A DNA stretch of 64,000 nt from Streptomyces zingiberis (GCF_012034935.1 NZ_JAATEN010000026.1:1-64000), one strand, 5' to 3'; shown: positions 26,894 to 35,441, counted from the first letter of the stretch. Numbers and translations: made by a program. The notes: a model not told the origin generated them from the letters alone.

Positions 26894-27951
26894 AGCATCA
26901 GCTCCGATCGGCGGCGCGGGTTGATCCGCTCCCGCCAGGCCCCGGCAAGCCCGGCGACGGCGAGCGTGGGGACGACGAGGAAGAGGCCGGGGAAGAGCGC
27001 CGGCCACCAGTGCCCGGCGAGCAGGGGGCCCCGCGCGTCCTGGATCAGGTTGCCGAGGCTCGCCAGATGCGTGGGCAGCCCCAGTCCGAGGAAGGAGAGC
27101 GCCGACTCGTGCCACATGGCGTGCGGGACCATCAGCACCGCGGCCAGCGCGGCCTGCGGCAGGACCGCCGGCAGCAGATGCCGGAACAGGACCCGGGCCC
27201 GGGAGGCGCCGCCGCTGACGGCCGCGTCGACGTACGGGCGCGAGCGCAGGGAGAGCACCTCGGCGCGGACGATCCGCGCGGTGGAGAGCCAGTGCGTCAC
27301 CGCGACCGAGAGGATCACCGGCCAGACGCCCGGCCGGAACATCGCCACGATGAAGATGCCGAGCAGCAGGTGCGGGACGGACGCGAGCGCGTCGACCACC
27401 CGCATCAGGCCGCGGTCCACCCAGCCGCCCAGCGCTCCGGCGACGGCGCCCACGGCGGTGCCGATCACCGTGGCCGCGAGCGCCGCCGTGACGCCGACGA
27501 GCAGCGAGACCCGCAGCCCGTAGACGCAGCGCAGCAGCAGATCCCGGCCGACGTCGTCGGTGCCGAACGGGTGTGCCGGCCCCGGCGGCCGCAGCGCGGC
27601 GGCGAGGTCGACGGCCTGCTGGTCGAGCTGGGCCAGTGGCGGCACCAGCAGGACGGCGAGGACGGTCACCGTCAGCACAGCGGCGGAGGTGCGGACGCGC
27701 AGGGCGCGCGAGCGGCGGCGCGAGCGGCGGCCGGCGCGCGACCACGGGGCCGGCCGGGCCGGGGCGCCGGACCCGGCCGTGCCACCGGCGGCCGAAACGG
27801 CCGCGGCACCGGCGGCGGAAACGTCGGCGGGAGGGGCAGCGGCACCGGCCGGGGTGGCGGCCGGGGAGCCCGGTACGGGATCGGCCGGCGTGGCAACCGG
27901 GGAGCCCGGCGCGGGATCGGCCGGGGAACCGGCCCGGGGGTCACATGTCAT
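26890..27951 (-). CDS. DppC/NikC-like ABC permease
   Basis: A 353-residue membrane permease. An Ala/Pro-rich cytoplasmic head of about 85 residues precedes the first helix (VLTVTVLAVLLVPPLAQL). The family signatures HPFGTDDVGRDLLLR and the EAA-type loop DAAVSGGASRARVLFRHLLP are clear, as is SALSFLGLGLP. The ATG at 27951 overlaps the end of the DppB-like gene by 11 bases. With its partner permease it should form the membrane channel. Confidence 0.87.
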   Translation of the reverse strand: MTCDPRAGSPADPAPGSPVATPADPVPGSPAATPAGAAAPPADVSAAGAAAVSAAGGTAGSGAPARPAPWSRAGRRSRRRSRALRVRTSAAVLTVTVLAVLLVPPLAQLDQQAVDLAAALRPPGPAHPFGTDDVGRDLLLRCVYGLRVSLLVGVTAALAATVIGTAVGAVAGALGGWVDRGLMRVVDALASVPHLLLGIFIVAMFRPGVWPVILSVAVTHWLSTARIVRAEVLSLRSRPYVDAAVSGGASRARVLFRHLLPAVLPQAALAAVLMVPHAMWHESALSFLGLGLPTHLASLGNLIQDARGPLLAGHWWPALFPGLFLVVPTLAVAGLAGAWRERINPRRRSELML

Positions 27952-28909
27952 CGAGGTTCACCCTGGGATCGAACAGGCCGTACAGCAGATCGGCGAGGAG
28001 GTTGCCGACGAGGACGGCGGCGGTGGCCAGGGTGGTGAGGGCGGCGAGCAGCGGGAAGTCGACGGAGGTGGCGGCCCGTACGGTGGCCGCGGCGATGCCC
28101 GGCCAGCTGAAGACGGTCTCCACCAGCAGCGCGCCGGTGATCAGTTCGGGCACGCGGGAGCCGATCAGGGTCAGCACCGGCAGCAGCCCGGAGCGCAGGG
28201 CGTGGCCGAGCAGCACGGTGCGTTCGGCGAGGCCGCGGGCGCGGGCGCCGCGCACCGGGTCCTCCGCCAGCGCGTCGCCGACGCCCTGGCGTACGTAGAG
28301 GGCGAACCAGGGCAGCTGGGAGAGGGCCAGTACTCCGGCGGGCAGCGCCAGATGCCGGAGGGTTCCGGCGAGGGTGACCGCGTCGCTGCCGGTGTCGGTG
28401 AGCCCTCCGGCGGGCAGCGCGCCCCACTCCAGGGCGAACAGCCAGAGCGCGAGGAGGGCGATCCAGAAGACCGGCGCGGCCTCCAGGACGTAGGAGAGGG
28501 AGGTGACGGCGCGGTCGGTCATCGATCCGGGCCGGCGGGCCGCGAGCAGCCCCAGTACCGTGCCGGCCACCACGGCGGCGGCGAAGGCGACCGCGCACAG
28601 CAGCGCCGACCACACCAGCCGCTCCCCGATGACCTGCGCCACCGGCTGCCGCATCACCGGGGACCAGCCCAGGTCGCCGCCGAGCGCGGAGGTCAGCCAG
28701 TGCCACCAGCGCTGCGTGAACGGCCCCTCCACCCCGAGGTTGGCCGCCAGCCGGTCCAGGGTCTGCTGGTCGGCGCCGAGGGCGGCGGTGCCCGCGTACG
28801 CCTTCACGGGGTCGAACGGGGAGGCGGCGGCGATCGCGAAGACGCCGAAGGTGACGACGAGCAGCACGGGGGCGGCGAACAGCAGCCGCCGTCCCGTCAG
28901 CCGCGCCAT
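27941..28909 (-). CDS. DppB/NikB-like ABC permease
   Basis: A 322-residue permease beginning MARLTGRRLLFAAPVLLVVTFG, typical of DppB/NikB N-termini. Four or five further helices follow, and the EAA loop reads EDPVRGARARGLAERTVLLGHALR. ELITGALLVETVFSWPGIA near the C-terminus is diagnostic of the family. The ATG at 28909 has GGGGAGGG beside it; an in-frame GTG ten codons upstream would overlap the binding-protein stop. Confidence 0.88.
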   Translation of the reverse strand: MARLTGRRLLFAAPVLLVVTFGVFAIAAASPFDPVKAYAGTAALGADQQTLDRLAANLGVEGPFTQRWWHWLTSALGGDLGWSPVMRQPVAQVIGERLVWSALLCAVAFAAAVVAGTVLGLLAARRPGSMTDRAVTSLSYVLEAAPVFWIALLALWLFALEWGALPAGGLTDTGSDAVTLAGTLRHLALPAGVLALSQLPWFALYVRQGVGDALAEDPVRGARARGLAERTVLLGHALRSGLLPVLTLIGSRVPELITGALLVETVFSWPGIAAATVRAATSVDFPLLAALTTLATAAVLVGNLLADLLYGLFDPRVNLDDM

Positions 28910-28935
28910 CCCTCCCCAGGGCAGGGCGGCGGGTC

Positions 28936-30528
28936 TCACGACGTGGGCCGCCAGTCCTCGACGTTCCACCAGGGACCGCTGGCGAACCCGTGTTCGTGCG
29001 GCTCGACCTGGGTCGTCAGGCCGTCCCACCGGTCCGCGAGGACGTAGAGGTGGTCGATGTGGGTGAGGAAGGTGTAGCCGGGGTCGTCCTTCAGGGCGCG
29101 CTGCACGGTGTCGTAGGCGTCCTCGCGCTCGTCCCGGTCGCGGGTGCGGCGGCCGGTCTCCAGGGCCTCGTCCACCTCCGCGTTGTCGTAGCGGGCCATG
29201 TTGTTGAAGCCGTCGCCGGCGAGCGAGGAGTGCAGGAGCGTGAAGAGGGCGAAGTCGGGATCGCCGGCGGAGCCGAAGCCGGCGAGCACCGCGTCGTCCT
29301 TCATCCGGGGCTCGATGACCTCCCAGGTCGCGCTCTCCACCGTCACCGCGATGCCGGCCTCCTTGGCGTCGGAGGCGTAGGCGAGGGCGTGGTCCTGGCG
29401 GACCTTGTCCCCGGAGGGCGTGAGCAGGGTGAAGGCGGCCCGGCGGCCGTCCTTGACGCGGATGCCGTCCTTGCCGGGCTTCCAGCCGGCGCGGTCCAGG
29501 ATCCGCTTCGCCCCGCCGAGGTCCCGCGGCCGTTCGGTGGAGCGGTCGAACCACGGGTCGCGGCGGGGCAGCGGGCCGTACGCCGGGTGCCCCGCGCCGT
29601 CCAGGATCGTCTCTACCATGGCCGCGCGGTCCACGGCGGCGTCGAGGGCGCGGCGGACGGCGCGGTCGCCGGTGACGGGGTTCCCGGTGGGGAGGGTGAC
29701 GGCGCGGAAGTCGTAGGACTCCGCCTCGTGGGTCTTCCGGGCGCCGTCGCCGGCGAAGGTGGCGGCGAGGTCGGGCGGGAGGACGGCGCCGTCGAGGTCG
29801 CCGGAGCGCAGCCGGGTGGCGCGGACGTCGTCGTCGGCGACGATCGCCACGGTGACCTTCGCCACCTCCGGCTCCCCGCCCCAGTAGTCCGGGTTGGCGC
29901 GGAAGGTGACCTTCTCGCCCTTGGACCAGCCGGCCAGGGTGTACGGGCCGGTGCCGACGGGCTCGGTGTTGAACGAACCGGTGTTGGGGTCCTGCCCGCC
30001 GGCGGCGTGTTCGGGGACGATCGGCAGCACGGTGCGCGCGGCGAACGGGGCGTAGGGGTACTTCAGGGTGAAGACGACCGTGTGGTCGCCCTCGGCCCGC
30101 ACGTCGTCGATCGCGTCCAGTTCGCTTCTGGACGGGTTGTTGGTCTTCTCGTCGAGGACCGTGCGGTAGGTGAAGACGACATCGGCGGCGGTGAACGGCT
30201 CGCCGTCGCTGAACTTCACGCCCTTGCGGAGGGTGAAGGTGTAGGTCAGGCCGTCCTCGGAGACCTCGGGGAGTTCCGTGGCGAGGGCGGGCCTGAGCTT
30301 CATGTCAGCGGCGCGGGCGAGCAGACCGTCGAAGAGCTTGGAGTTCCCGTCCTTGCCGTAGCCGAGCAGCGGGCTGAGGGTGTCCGGCTCGGAGGAGACC
30401 CCGATCACGACCGCGTCTGCGGAGCCGCCGTTCCCGCCCTCGCCCCCGCCCCCGGGCGCGGAACAGGCGGCGATCCCGGTGGCCAGTACTGCCGCGAGGG
30501 CGGCCCTGCGTATGCGTCCGGTCGTCAT
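28936..30528 (-). CDS. Substrate-binding lipoprotein of peptide/nickel-type ABC system
   Basis: A 530-residue SBP family 5 lipoprotein. The signal peptide ends at the lipobox ATGIAAC, so the mature protein is anchored through Cys. Family 5 features follow: SSEPDTLSPLLGY, LRKGVKFSDGEPFTAADVVFTY, and VGTGPYTLAGWSKGEKVTF. This family contains oligopeptide- and nickel-binding proteins (DppA, NikA). A Nur-like box overlaps the promoter, which favours nickel uptake. The ATG at 30528 lies just downstream of a TAATGC -10 element, so the mRNA is probably leaderless or nearly so. It is the first gene of the five-gene operon. Confidence 0.88.
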   Translation of the reverse strand: MTTGRIRRAALAAVLATGIAACSAPGGGGEGGNGGSADAVVIGVSSEPDTLSPLLGYGKDGNSKLFDGLLARAADMKLRPALATELPEVSEDGLTYTFTLRKGVKFSDGEPFTAADVVFTYRTVLDEKTNNPSRSELDAIDDVRAEGDHTVVFTLKYPYAPFAARTVLPIVPEHAAGGQDPNTGSFNTEPVGTGPYTLAGWSKGEKVTFRANPDYWGGEPEVAKVTVAIVADDDVRATRLRSGDLDGAVLPPDLAATFAGDGARKTHEAESYDFRAVTLPTGNPVTGDRAVRRALDAAVDRAAMVETILDGAGHPAYGPLPRRDPWFDRSTERPRDLGGAKRILDRAGWKPGKDGIRVKDGRRAAFTLLTPSGDKVRQDHALAYASDAKEAGIAVTVESATWEVIEPRMKDDAVLAGFGSAGDPDFALFTLLHSSLAGDGFNNMARYDNAEVDEALETGRRTRDRDEREDAYDTVQRALKDDPGYTFLTHIDHLYVLADRWDGLTTQVEPHEHGFASGPWWNVEDWRPTS

Positions 30529-30572
30529 GCGGGCATTATTGCACCGGGGCTGTTGTTGCAAGAAGGTTGCGA
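30528..30572 (-). promoter_or_regulatory. Operon promoter with candidate Nur (nickel uptake regulator) box
   Basis: Bases 30556-30572 on the plus strand read TTGCAA-GAAGG-TTGCGA. The Streptomyces Nur consensus, from published work on this Fur-family repressor, is tTGCaa-N5-ttGCAA. On the minus strand the box covers the -35 hexamer TTGCAA, which is followed by a 17-base spacer and TAATGC. Nickel-bound Nur would block RNA polymerase here. Confidence 0.72.
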
Positions 30573-30743
30573 TTATCTCCCATTCCGGGTCCCGGGTCCT
30601 CGTCCGCCGTTCCCATCCCGCCGCAACGGCCCGGCCGCCGTACCCGTCCCGGCCGACGGGCCAGGGTCCACGCGGGAGTGCGGGGGCGGCTGCGCGGGGA
30701 CGGCCGCGTGGCGCGGCCCGCGCCACGACGAGGTGCGGCGGGG

Positions 30744-31202
30744 TCAGGCGGTCGGCATGGTCCCCTGGATCAGCTCCCGGTGTGACTCCTGGAGCCCTTC
30801 CGGCAGTTCGTCCGCGGTGCACCACCGCGCCTCCAGCACCTCCAGCGGGTCGATCTCCAGCTCGCCGCCGACCACGGTCGCCTCGTACGCGACCTCCATC
30901 CGCAGTTCGAAACCGCTGCGCAGCCGGATGAGCGCGCCCACCTCGACCTCCAGGCCGGTCTCCTCGCGCACCTCGCGGACGACGGTGTCCCGGAAGTCCT
31001 CCCCGTTCCGGGCGCATCCGGTCGGCAGCCCCCACGGGCGACTCCCGGACCACAGCCGGTGGCGGAGCAGCAGGTAGCGCCCCGCGTCGTCCCGGACGAC
31101 CCCGGTCACCCCGGCGGTGAACTTCGCGTGGGCGAGCCACACCACGCGCCGCTGGAGCGGGCCCCGGAGCGCGTGCCAGACCCGGCCGATCAGTCGGTTC
31201 AT
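30744..31202 (-). CDS. Nudix hydrolase
   Basis: A 152-residue Nudix-fold pyrophosphohydrolase. The Nudix box is complete: GCARNGED, then REVREETGLEV, giving the metal-binding glutamates. Such enzymes cleave nucleoside diphosphate linkages; the substrate is not predictable. The ATG at 31202 with AGGACGACGAC upstream was preferred over in-frame ATGs at 31220 and 31262, which lack good sites. It is monocistronic, between the ABC operon and the glycosyltransferase gene. Confidence 0.87.
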   Translation of the reverse strand: MNRLIGRVWHALRGPLQRRVVWLAHAKFTAGVTGVVRDDAGRYLLLRHRLWSGSRPWGLPTGCARNGEDFRDTVVREVREETGLEVEVGALIRLRSGFELRMEVAYEATVVGGELEIDPLEVLEARWCTADELPEGLQESHRELIQGTMPTA

Positions 31203-31487
31203 GTCGTCGTCCTGCCTCATCCCGGCCGGTGAACTCCGGAGCGGTCGTCCCCGGGCGGACACTCTCGCGGTTCCGCCCGCCGAGTGTCCAACTGCCCCCG
31301 CTCCAGCTGGTTATCCCCGGGCCGGGCCGGGCGGGCGCACGGGGCGGTACGCCCGGCCGGGTCCGCGCGGCGATGGCCTCCCAGGTCGCCCGGCCGGGGG
31401 TTCCGGCGCCGATCACGTGGCCGGGCGGCGGGCCGCGTCCACCCCCGAGCGGCGCGGACGGGCCACCGGCACCGGCGGCGGAGACCA

Positions 31488-31522
31488 CCGGTTCCCCGCC
31501 CCGGGAAGAGGCGGGGAACCGG
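31488..31522 (-). terminator. Hairpin terminator after the glycosyltransferase gene
   Basis: Perfect 13-bp arms (CCGGTTCCCCGCC and its complement) with a nine-base loop begin eight bases after the glycosyltransferase stop codon. There is no T-run, as is common in Streptomyces. Confidence 0.8.
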
Positions 31523-31529
31523 CACACCG

Positions 31530-32717
31530 TCAGCGGCCGATGACGCCCTCGATGAGGTCCGCCGCGCGCGAGGTGCCGCCCTCGGCGCGCGTCTCCGCGC
31601 GCAGTTCGGCGCAGCGCCGGGCCACCTCCGGGTCCGCCGCCAGCTCCACGAGCGTGGTCCGCAGCACCTCGGGGGTGGCGTCCGCCGTGTCGACGCGCCG
31701 GGCCACGCCCAGCTGCACGAGCCGGTCGGCGTTGGCGGGCTGTTCGGCGCCCTGCGGCACGGCGATCATCGGGGTGCCGGTGTGGAGGCCCTCGCTGCTG
31801 CCGCCCATCCCGGCATGGGTGACGAAGGCGTCGGCCTGCTCCAGGACGGCCAGTTGGGGCACCCAGCGGTGCACCTCCACAGAGGCCGGTATCGCGCCCA
31901 GCTCGTCCAGGTCGGTGTACTTCCCGATCTGGAGGACGACATGCCAGCCGGGCAGGTCACCGAAGGCCGCGAGGCACCGGCGGTAGAACTCCGGCTGCCG
32001 GGTGTAGGCCGAGCCCAGGGAGATCAGCAGCACCTTCTCCGCACCGGCCGGACGGGTCCAGCCGCCCTGGTCGGCGCGGGAACCGAGACACGGACCGACG
32101 AAGGTCACCACGTCGGGGTCGACCCGGTCCGCGCAGGGCTGCATGGCCCGCGGGATCAGCGCCAGGACACGCGGCGGCCGGCCGGAGAAGTCACCCACGT
32201 CCGTGGTGACCGCCCCGCACCCCCGCAGCCAGGCCGCGAACCGCGCGCGGAACGCGTCCGCGCCGGGCAGCCGCCAGAGCTCGGCGGCCACCTCCTCCTC
32301 GTAGCCCTTCCAGGCCACGAAGGTGGGCGAGAGCTGCACCAGGGGGCGGCCCTGCACCTCGGCGAGCGCACGGGCGGCGAACGAACCGATGTCGTAGAGG
32401 TAGACGTCGGCGGGGTCCGCGTCGTAGTGGGCGCGCAACTGCGGCAGCGCCTGGATCGAGTCGTCGAGGAAGACGCCCATGGCGCCGATCGGGTCCGCGG
32501 GCCAGTCGTTGTCGGAGGTCGGCAGGGTGGAGGTGTACGGCACGAGTTCGGCCCCCGCGGAGGTGACCAGCTCGGTCACGGACGGGTCGTTGGCGTAACT
32601 CACCCGGTGGCCGCGGGCCACCAGTTCGCGGATGACCTCCAGGCTTGGGAGGACATGGCTGACCGCGGGAATGCCGATCATCGCCACATGGGCGCGGGCA
32701 CGGGAACGGGAGTTCAT
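31530..32717 (-). CDS. MGT/OleD-type macrolide glycosyltransferase
   Basis: A 395-residue GT1 glycosyltransferase of the MGT family, whose members inactivate macrolides by transferring glucose from UDP-glucose, as OleD and MgtA do. The N-terminal domain starts VAMIGIPAVSHVLPSLEVIRELVARGH, with the conserved His. The donor-binding motif is VHRWVPQLAVLEQADAFVTHAGMGGSSEGL, followed by TPMIAVPQGAEQPANADRLVQLG. Length is normal. The ATG at 32717 has GAGTGATCC upstream. A leaderless nine-codon mini-ORF 145 bases upstream raises the possibility of attenuation control. Acceptor specificity cannot be read from sequence. Confidence 0.85.
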   Translation of the reverse strand: MNSRSRARAHVAMIGIPAVSHVLPSLEVIRELVARGHRVSYANDPSVTELVTSAGAELVPYTSTLPTSDNDWPADPIGAMGVFLDDSIQALPQLRAHYDADPADVYLYDIGSFAARALAEVQGRPLVQLSPTFVAWKGYEEEVAAELWRLPGADAFRARFAAWLRGCGAVTTDVGDFSGRPPRVLALIPRAMQPCADRVDPDVVTFVGPCLGSRADQGGWTRPAGAEKVLLISLGSAYTRQPEFYRRCLAAFGDLPGWHVVLQIGKYTDLDELGAIPASVEVHRWVPQLAVLEQADAFVTHAGMGGSSEGLHTGTPMIAVPQGAEQPANADRLVQLGVARRVDTADATPEVLRTTLVELAADPEVARRCAELRAETRAEGGTSRAADLIEGVIGR

Positions 32718-32861
32718 GGATCACTCATCTCAGGTCTACGGCGGCAGGGGCGGAGAACCCGGTGGGCCGGCACACGCCAGGCCGGGGCGCCCGGCGGCCA
32801 GGGGCCTCGGGGACGCCGCACCGGGATGCGGAAGCGGCCGGGGACACGGCCCCGGCGGCTC

Positions 32862-32888
32862 TCAGCCGTAGATCTGACGGAGTTCCAT
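32862..32888 (-). CDS. Nine-codon leaderless mini-ORF upstream of the glycosyltransferase
   Basis: On the minus strand, ATG at 32888 encodes MELRQIYG then TGA. A TACGCT -10 hexamer (32895-32900) stands exactly six bases before the ATG, so transcription would begin at or next to the start codon. A small GGCT-GAG-AGCC hairpin overlaps its stop. The main gene begins 145 bases downstream. Macrolide-resistance genes are often controlled by ribosome stalling on short leader peptides; here that is inference. Confidence 0.35.
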   Translation of the reverse strand: MELRQIYG

Positions 32889-33060
32889 GGCGGGAGCGTA
32901 GAACGACGGGGCACCGGCGCACCACGGGTTTTCCACCGGCCGGCCACCACCGGCCGGCCACCACGGGCCGGTGGCCCGGCAGGAAGGCCTCCGACGCCGT
33001 AGTCATCGAACATCTGATGTCACCCCTGGAGACCGGGTCCGTCCCATGCCCACACCCGTA

Positions 33061-34194
33061 CTACGCGCAGCCGGTCAACTTCGCCAGGAAGTCCGCGTTC
33101 GCGCGCACGTCATGCCCCAGGACCACGCAGTGGTGTGGCAGCGTGGCCAGGCGCCGGGCGACCTCCCGCCGCGCCGCGGGCGCCCCGCCGCCGTCCACCC
33201 GCGCCACGGCGAACACGTCCGGGTAGCGGTCCTCCGTCGCCCCGCTCAGGAAATCCCCCTCCCTCAGGGCCCGGCCGCGGTCCTCCACGGCCGGGACGGC
33301 CCCCTGCTCCACGCGCGGGTACACCAGCGCCGCGGCCTGCCCGCCCGTAGCCAGGGTGAGCCCGAACCACCGGGTGAACTGGTCCGGGAAGACCTGCGCC
33401 TTGAGCTCCTTCCCGCCCTCCCGGAGCGGTTTCATCCGGCCGGAGAGGAGCGCCTCGGTGACCCGGGCGTCCTGCGTGGGATGCAGCGCCTCCCCGCCCT
33501 CCAGCCTCACCCGGGCGATGTCGAACCAGCCGAGGGCGTCCAGGAGACCGAGGCCGAGCGCGGCGGCGGACGGCCACGGCAGGACGTCCACCCCGCCGCC
33601 CTCACGGGCCGCCCGGACGAACACCCGGTCATTCGCCAGCAGCCCGAGCCCGTACCGGTCGGCCAGGGCCAGGGCCGTCGTCGTCTTGCCCGCGCCCTTC
33701 TCCCCGAGAGTGAGGACGACCCGGCCGTCGTGAACAACGGCGGAGGCGTGCAGCACGGACCATCCGTCCCGCAGGAGGACTCCCCGGACCATCTCCCGGG
33801 CCAGCCGGGCGGCCGCCGTGGCGACGTCCTCCGTGCGGCACCCGATGATCTCCAGGGCCCCCGCGCCCGGATCCGACCGGTAGGCGAGCGCGCTCCCGGG
33901 CGTGAGTCCCTGGACCATCCCGGAAGGGTCATCAGTGGACAGGAGCATCTGCTCCCGCGCGTAATGGGTGCTGATGTGCGGGGCCCGCGTCACCTCCAGG
34001 GCCGCGGCGTCGTATGCCTCCCGGTCCACGCTCGCGGTGAGCAGCGGACCGGCCCGGACAGGCTCCGGTGCGACTCCGGCCGCGTTCCACCACGGCCCGA
34101 TGTACCGAGCGGTCCAGTCGGTGACGGCCCCGTCCGGCGAGACCACGGTGACGGTGACCCCGGCGATCTCCAGGCGAACGGCGTGAGTGGTCAT
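33061..34194 (-). CDS. HPr-kinase-like P-loop protein
   Basis: A 377-residue protein with a central P-loop, LGEKGAGKTTTALALA, preceded by WSVLHASAVVHDGRVVLT and followed by LLANDRVFV. This arrangement is that of HPr kinase/phosphorylase-like proteins, a family also found as accessory enzymes in some RiPP clusters. The N-terminal 130 residues (HAVRLEIAGVTVTVVSPDG) are not recognised. The C-terminus reads VFAVARVDGGG and resembles nothing I can name. The ATG at 34194 has GGGAGGAATTC upstream. Its start lies only 24 bases from the divergent 34218 start, so its promoter must lie within that frame. No precursor peptide or PqqD-like partner is seen, so function is unknown. Confidence 0.7.
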   Translation of the reverse strand: MTTHAVRLEIAGVTVTVVSPDGAVTDWTARYIGPWWNAAGVAPEPVRAGPLLTASVDREAYDAAALEVTRAPHISTHYAREQMLLSTDDPSGMVQGLTPGSALAYRSDPGAGALEIIGCRTEDVATAAARLAREMVRGVLLRDGWSVLHASAVVHDGRVVLTLGEKGAGKTTTALALADRYGLGLLANDRVFVRAAREGGGVDVLPWPSAAALGLGLLDALGWFDIARVRLEGGEALHPTQDARVTEALLSGRMKPLREGGKELKAQVFPDQFTRWFGLTLATGGQAAALVYPRVEQGAVPAVEDRGRALREGDFLSGATEDRYPDVFAVARVDGGGAPAARREVARRLATLPHHCVVLGHDVRANADFLAKLTGCA

Positions 34195-34217
34195 GAATTC
34201 CTCCCGGGCTGAAGCGA

Positions 34218-34504
34218 GTGGAACGGGATACCGCGCACGCCCAGGCAGACTGGCGCGCCCGGGTGCCACAGTGGGCCCGGCTGCCACCCGACGAGGAGCT
34301 GTCCCGTGAGGGACCGACACGCGGCGCCCCGCGCTCCGGCCGGGACCGGCACCAACGGCACCGCCTTGCCCGGTCCACCGGAGGGGTGGCTCCGGTCCAC
34401 TGCCTCCGCCGCCCGTCCCGCTGTACCCGTACACCGTGGGCAACGGCGCGGCCCGTCCCGTACGCGAGGTCCGCGACAGGATCCGCGATCTGCTGTCGGC
34501 CTGA
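34218..34504 (+). pseudogene. Frameshifted small gene upstream of the SLOG-domain gene
   Basis: The reading frame from GTG 34218 starts in a protein-like way (VERDTAHAQADWRARVPQW, then ARLPPDEELSREG) and then loses sense. A different frame ending at TGA 34502-34504 reads LYPYTVGNGAARPVREVRD followed by RIRDLLSA, also protein-like, and stops 17 bases before the SLOG gene start. A third frame between them reads EGWLRSTASAA. I infer an approximately 95-residue gene broken by one or two frameshifts, or sequencing errors. The original family is not recognised. Confidence 0.4.
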
Positions 34505-34521
34505 GAAGGAGAACGACGACC

Positions 34522-35115
34522 ATGACCACCATCTCGGTGACCGGGCACATGGACCTGACCGAGGACAGCGTCCCTCTGGTCCGTACCGCCCTGGACGACC
34601 TGCTCAGGCACTACTCCGACGACGGTGAGCTCGTCGGCGTCTCCTGCATCGCCAAAGGTGCCGACTCCCTGTTCGCCGAGGCCGTCCTCGCCGCCGGGGG
34701 ACGCCTGATCGTCGTCATCCCGTCCCGGGACTACCGTCAGAACAAGGTCAAGCCCGGCCACTCCCGGCTCTTCGACCGCCTCGTCGACGCCGCTGCCGAC
34801 GTTCTGATCCTTCCCCACGAGGCCGCCGACCGGAAGGCGTACGAGGCCGCCAACACCGTCCTCATCGAACGCGCCGACCGACTCGTCGCCGTATGGGACG
34901 GCGAGCCCCCGGCCGGCAAGGGCGGCGGCACCGCCGACACCGTTCTCGAAGCCCGGGCGGCAGGCATCCCCGTGGACGTCGTGTGGCCGAACGGGGCCGC
35001 TCGCACGAGCCACGACGGACGCGGCCAGAGCACAGGGGCTCACGCACCACGCACACAGCGGCACGCGAACGAAGCGGCGCCCGGATCGGCCGAAGCCGGC
35101 CCGGGCGCCGCGTAG
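34522..35115 (+). CDS. SLOG-superfamily nucleotide-binding protein
   Basis: A 197-residue Rossmann-like protein. ISVTGHMDL at the N-terminus, CIAKGADSLFAEAVLAAGG in the middle and RADRLVAVWDGEPPAGKGG then GTADTVLEAR near the end match the SMF/DprA-LOG (SLOG) fold, which binds nucleotide or nucleotide-derived ligands. SLOG domains are common in bacterial conflict and signalling systems, but stand-alone copies also occur. The last 30 residues are Ala/Gly/Arg-rich and probably disordered. The ATG at 34522 has AGAAGGAGAACG before it. The neighbours are the frameshifted remnant upstream and tRNA-Lys downstream on the opposite strand. Confidence 0.65.
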   Translation: MTTISVTGHMDLTEDSVPLVRTALDDLLRHYSDDGELVGVSCIAKGADSLFAEAVLAAGGRLIVVIPSRDYRQNKVKPGHSRLFDRLVDAAADVLILPHEAADRKAYEAANTVLIERADRLVAVWDGEPPAGKGGGTADTVLEARAAGIPVDVVWPNGAARTSHDGRGQSTGAHAPRTQRHANEAAPGSAEAGPGAA

Positions 35116-35149
35116 CAGGTGAGAGGCCGTTCCCCTCTCCCGCCACCGG

Positions 35150-35222
35150 TAGGCCGTGTGGGACTCGAACCCACAACCAATGGATTAAAAGTCCACTGCT
35201 CTGCCAATTGAGCTAACGGCCC
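35150..35222 (-). tRNA. tRNA-Lys (UUU)
   Basis: A 73-base cloverleaf on the minus strand with acceptor GGGCCGT/ACGGCCT (first pair G-U), D-arm GCTCAATTGGCAGAGC, anticodon loop CTTTTAA (UUU) and T-arm GTGGGTTCGAGTCCCAC. CCA is not encoded. Confidence 0.97.
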
Positions 35223-35407
35223 TCGGTCGTGCACACCCGAGCATAGCCCTCCGCGTGCCACGGACCGATGGGGTATCCCCCCGTCCGTGCGACCGCGCGG
35301 GCCGGGGCGGCAGGGGCCGGCGGCCCGGGACGCGCGGCGGGCGGGCCCTACGGGGCCGTGCCGCCCCGGCGGGTCGCGCTGCCCGGGCGGTCTTCGCCCA
35401 ACTGCCG

Positions 35408-35441
35408 CGGGGCCCGTACGCGTTGTGGCGTACGGGCCCCG
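35408..35441 (-). terminator. Strong hairpin after the DEAD-box helicase gene
   Basis: A perfect 14-bp stem (GGGGCCCGTACGC core) with a six-base loop lies about 50 bases past the helicase stop codon. Confidence 0.85.

Noticed and set aside
31530..35115. A RiPP biosynthetic cluster, because of an HPr-kinase-like protein
   Set aside because: No precursor peptide, PqqD-like protein, cyclase or B protein is adjacent; the asparagine-synthase-like gene lies 24 kb away and is a conserved core gene.
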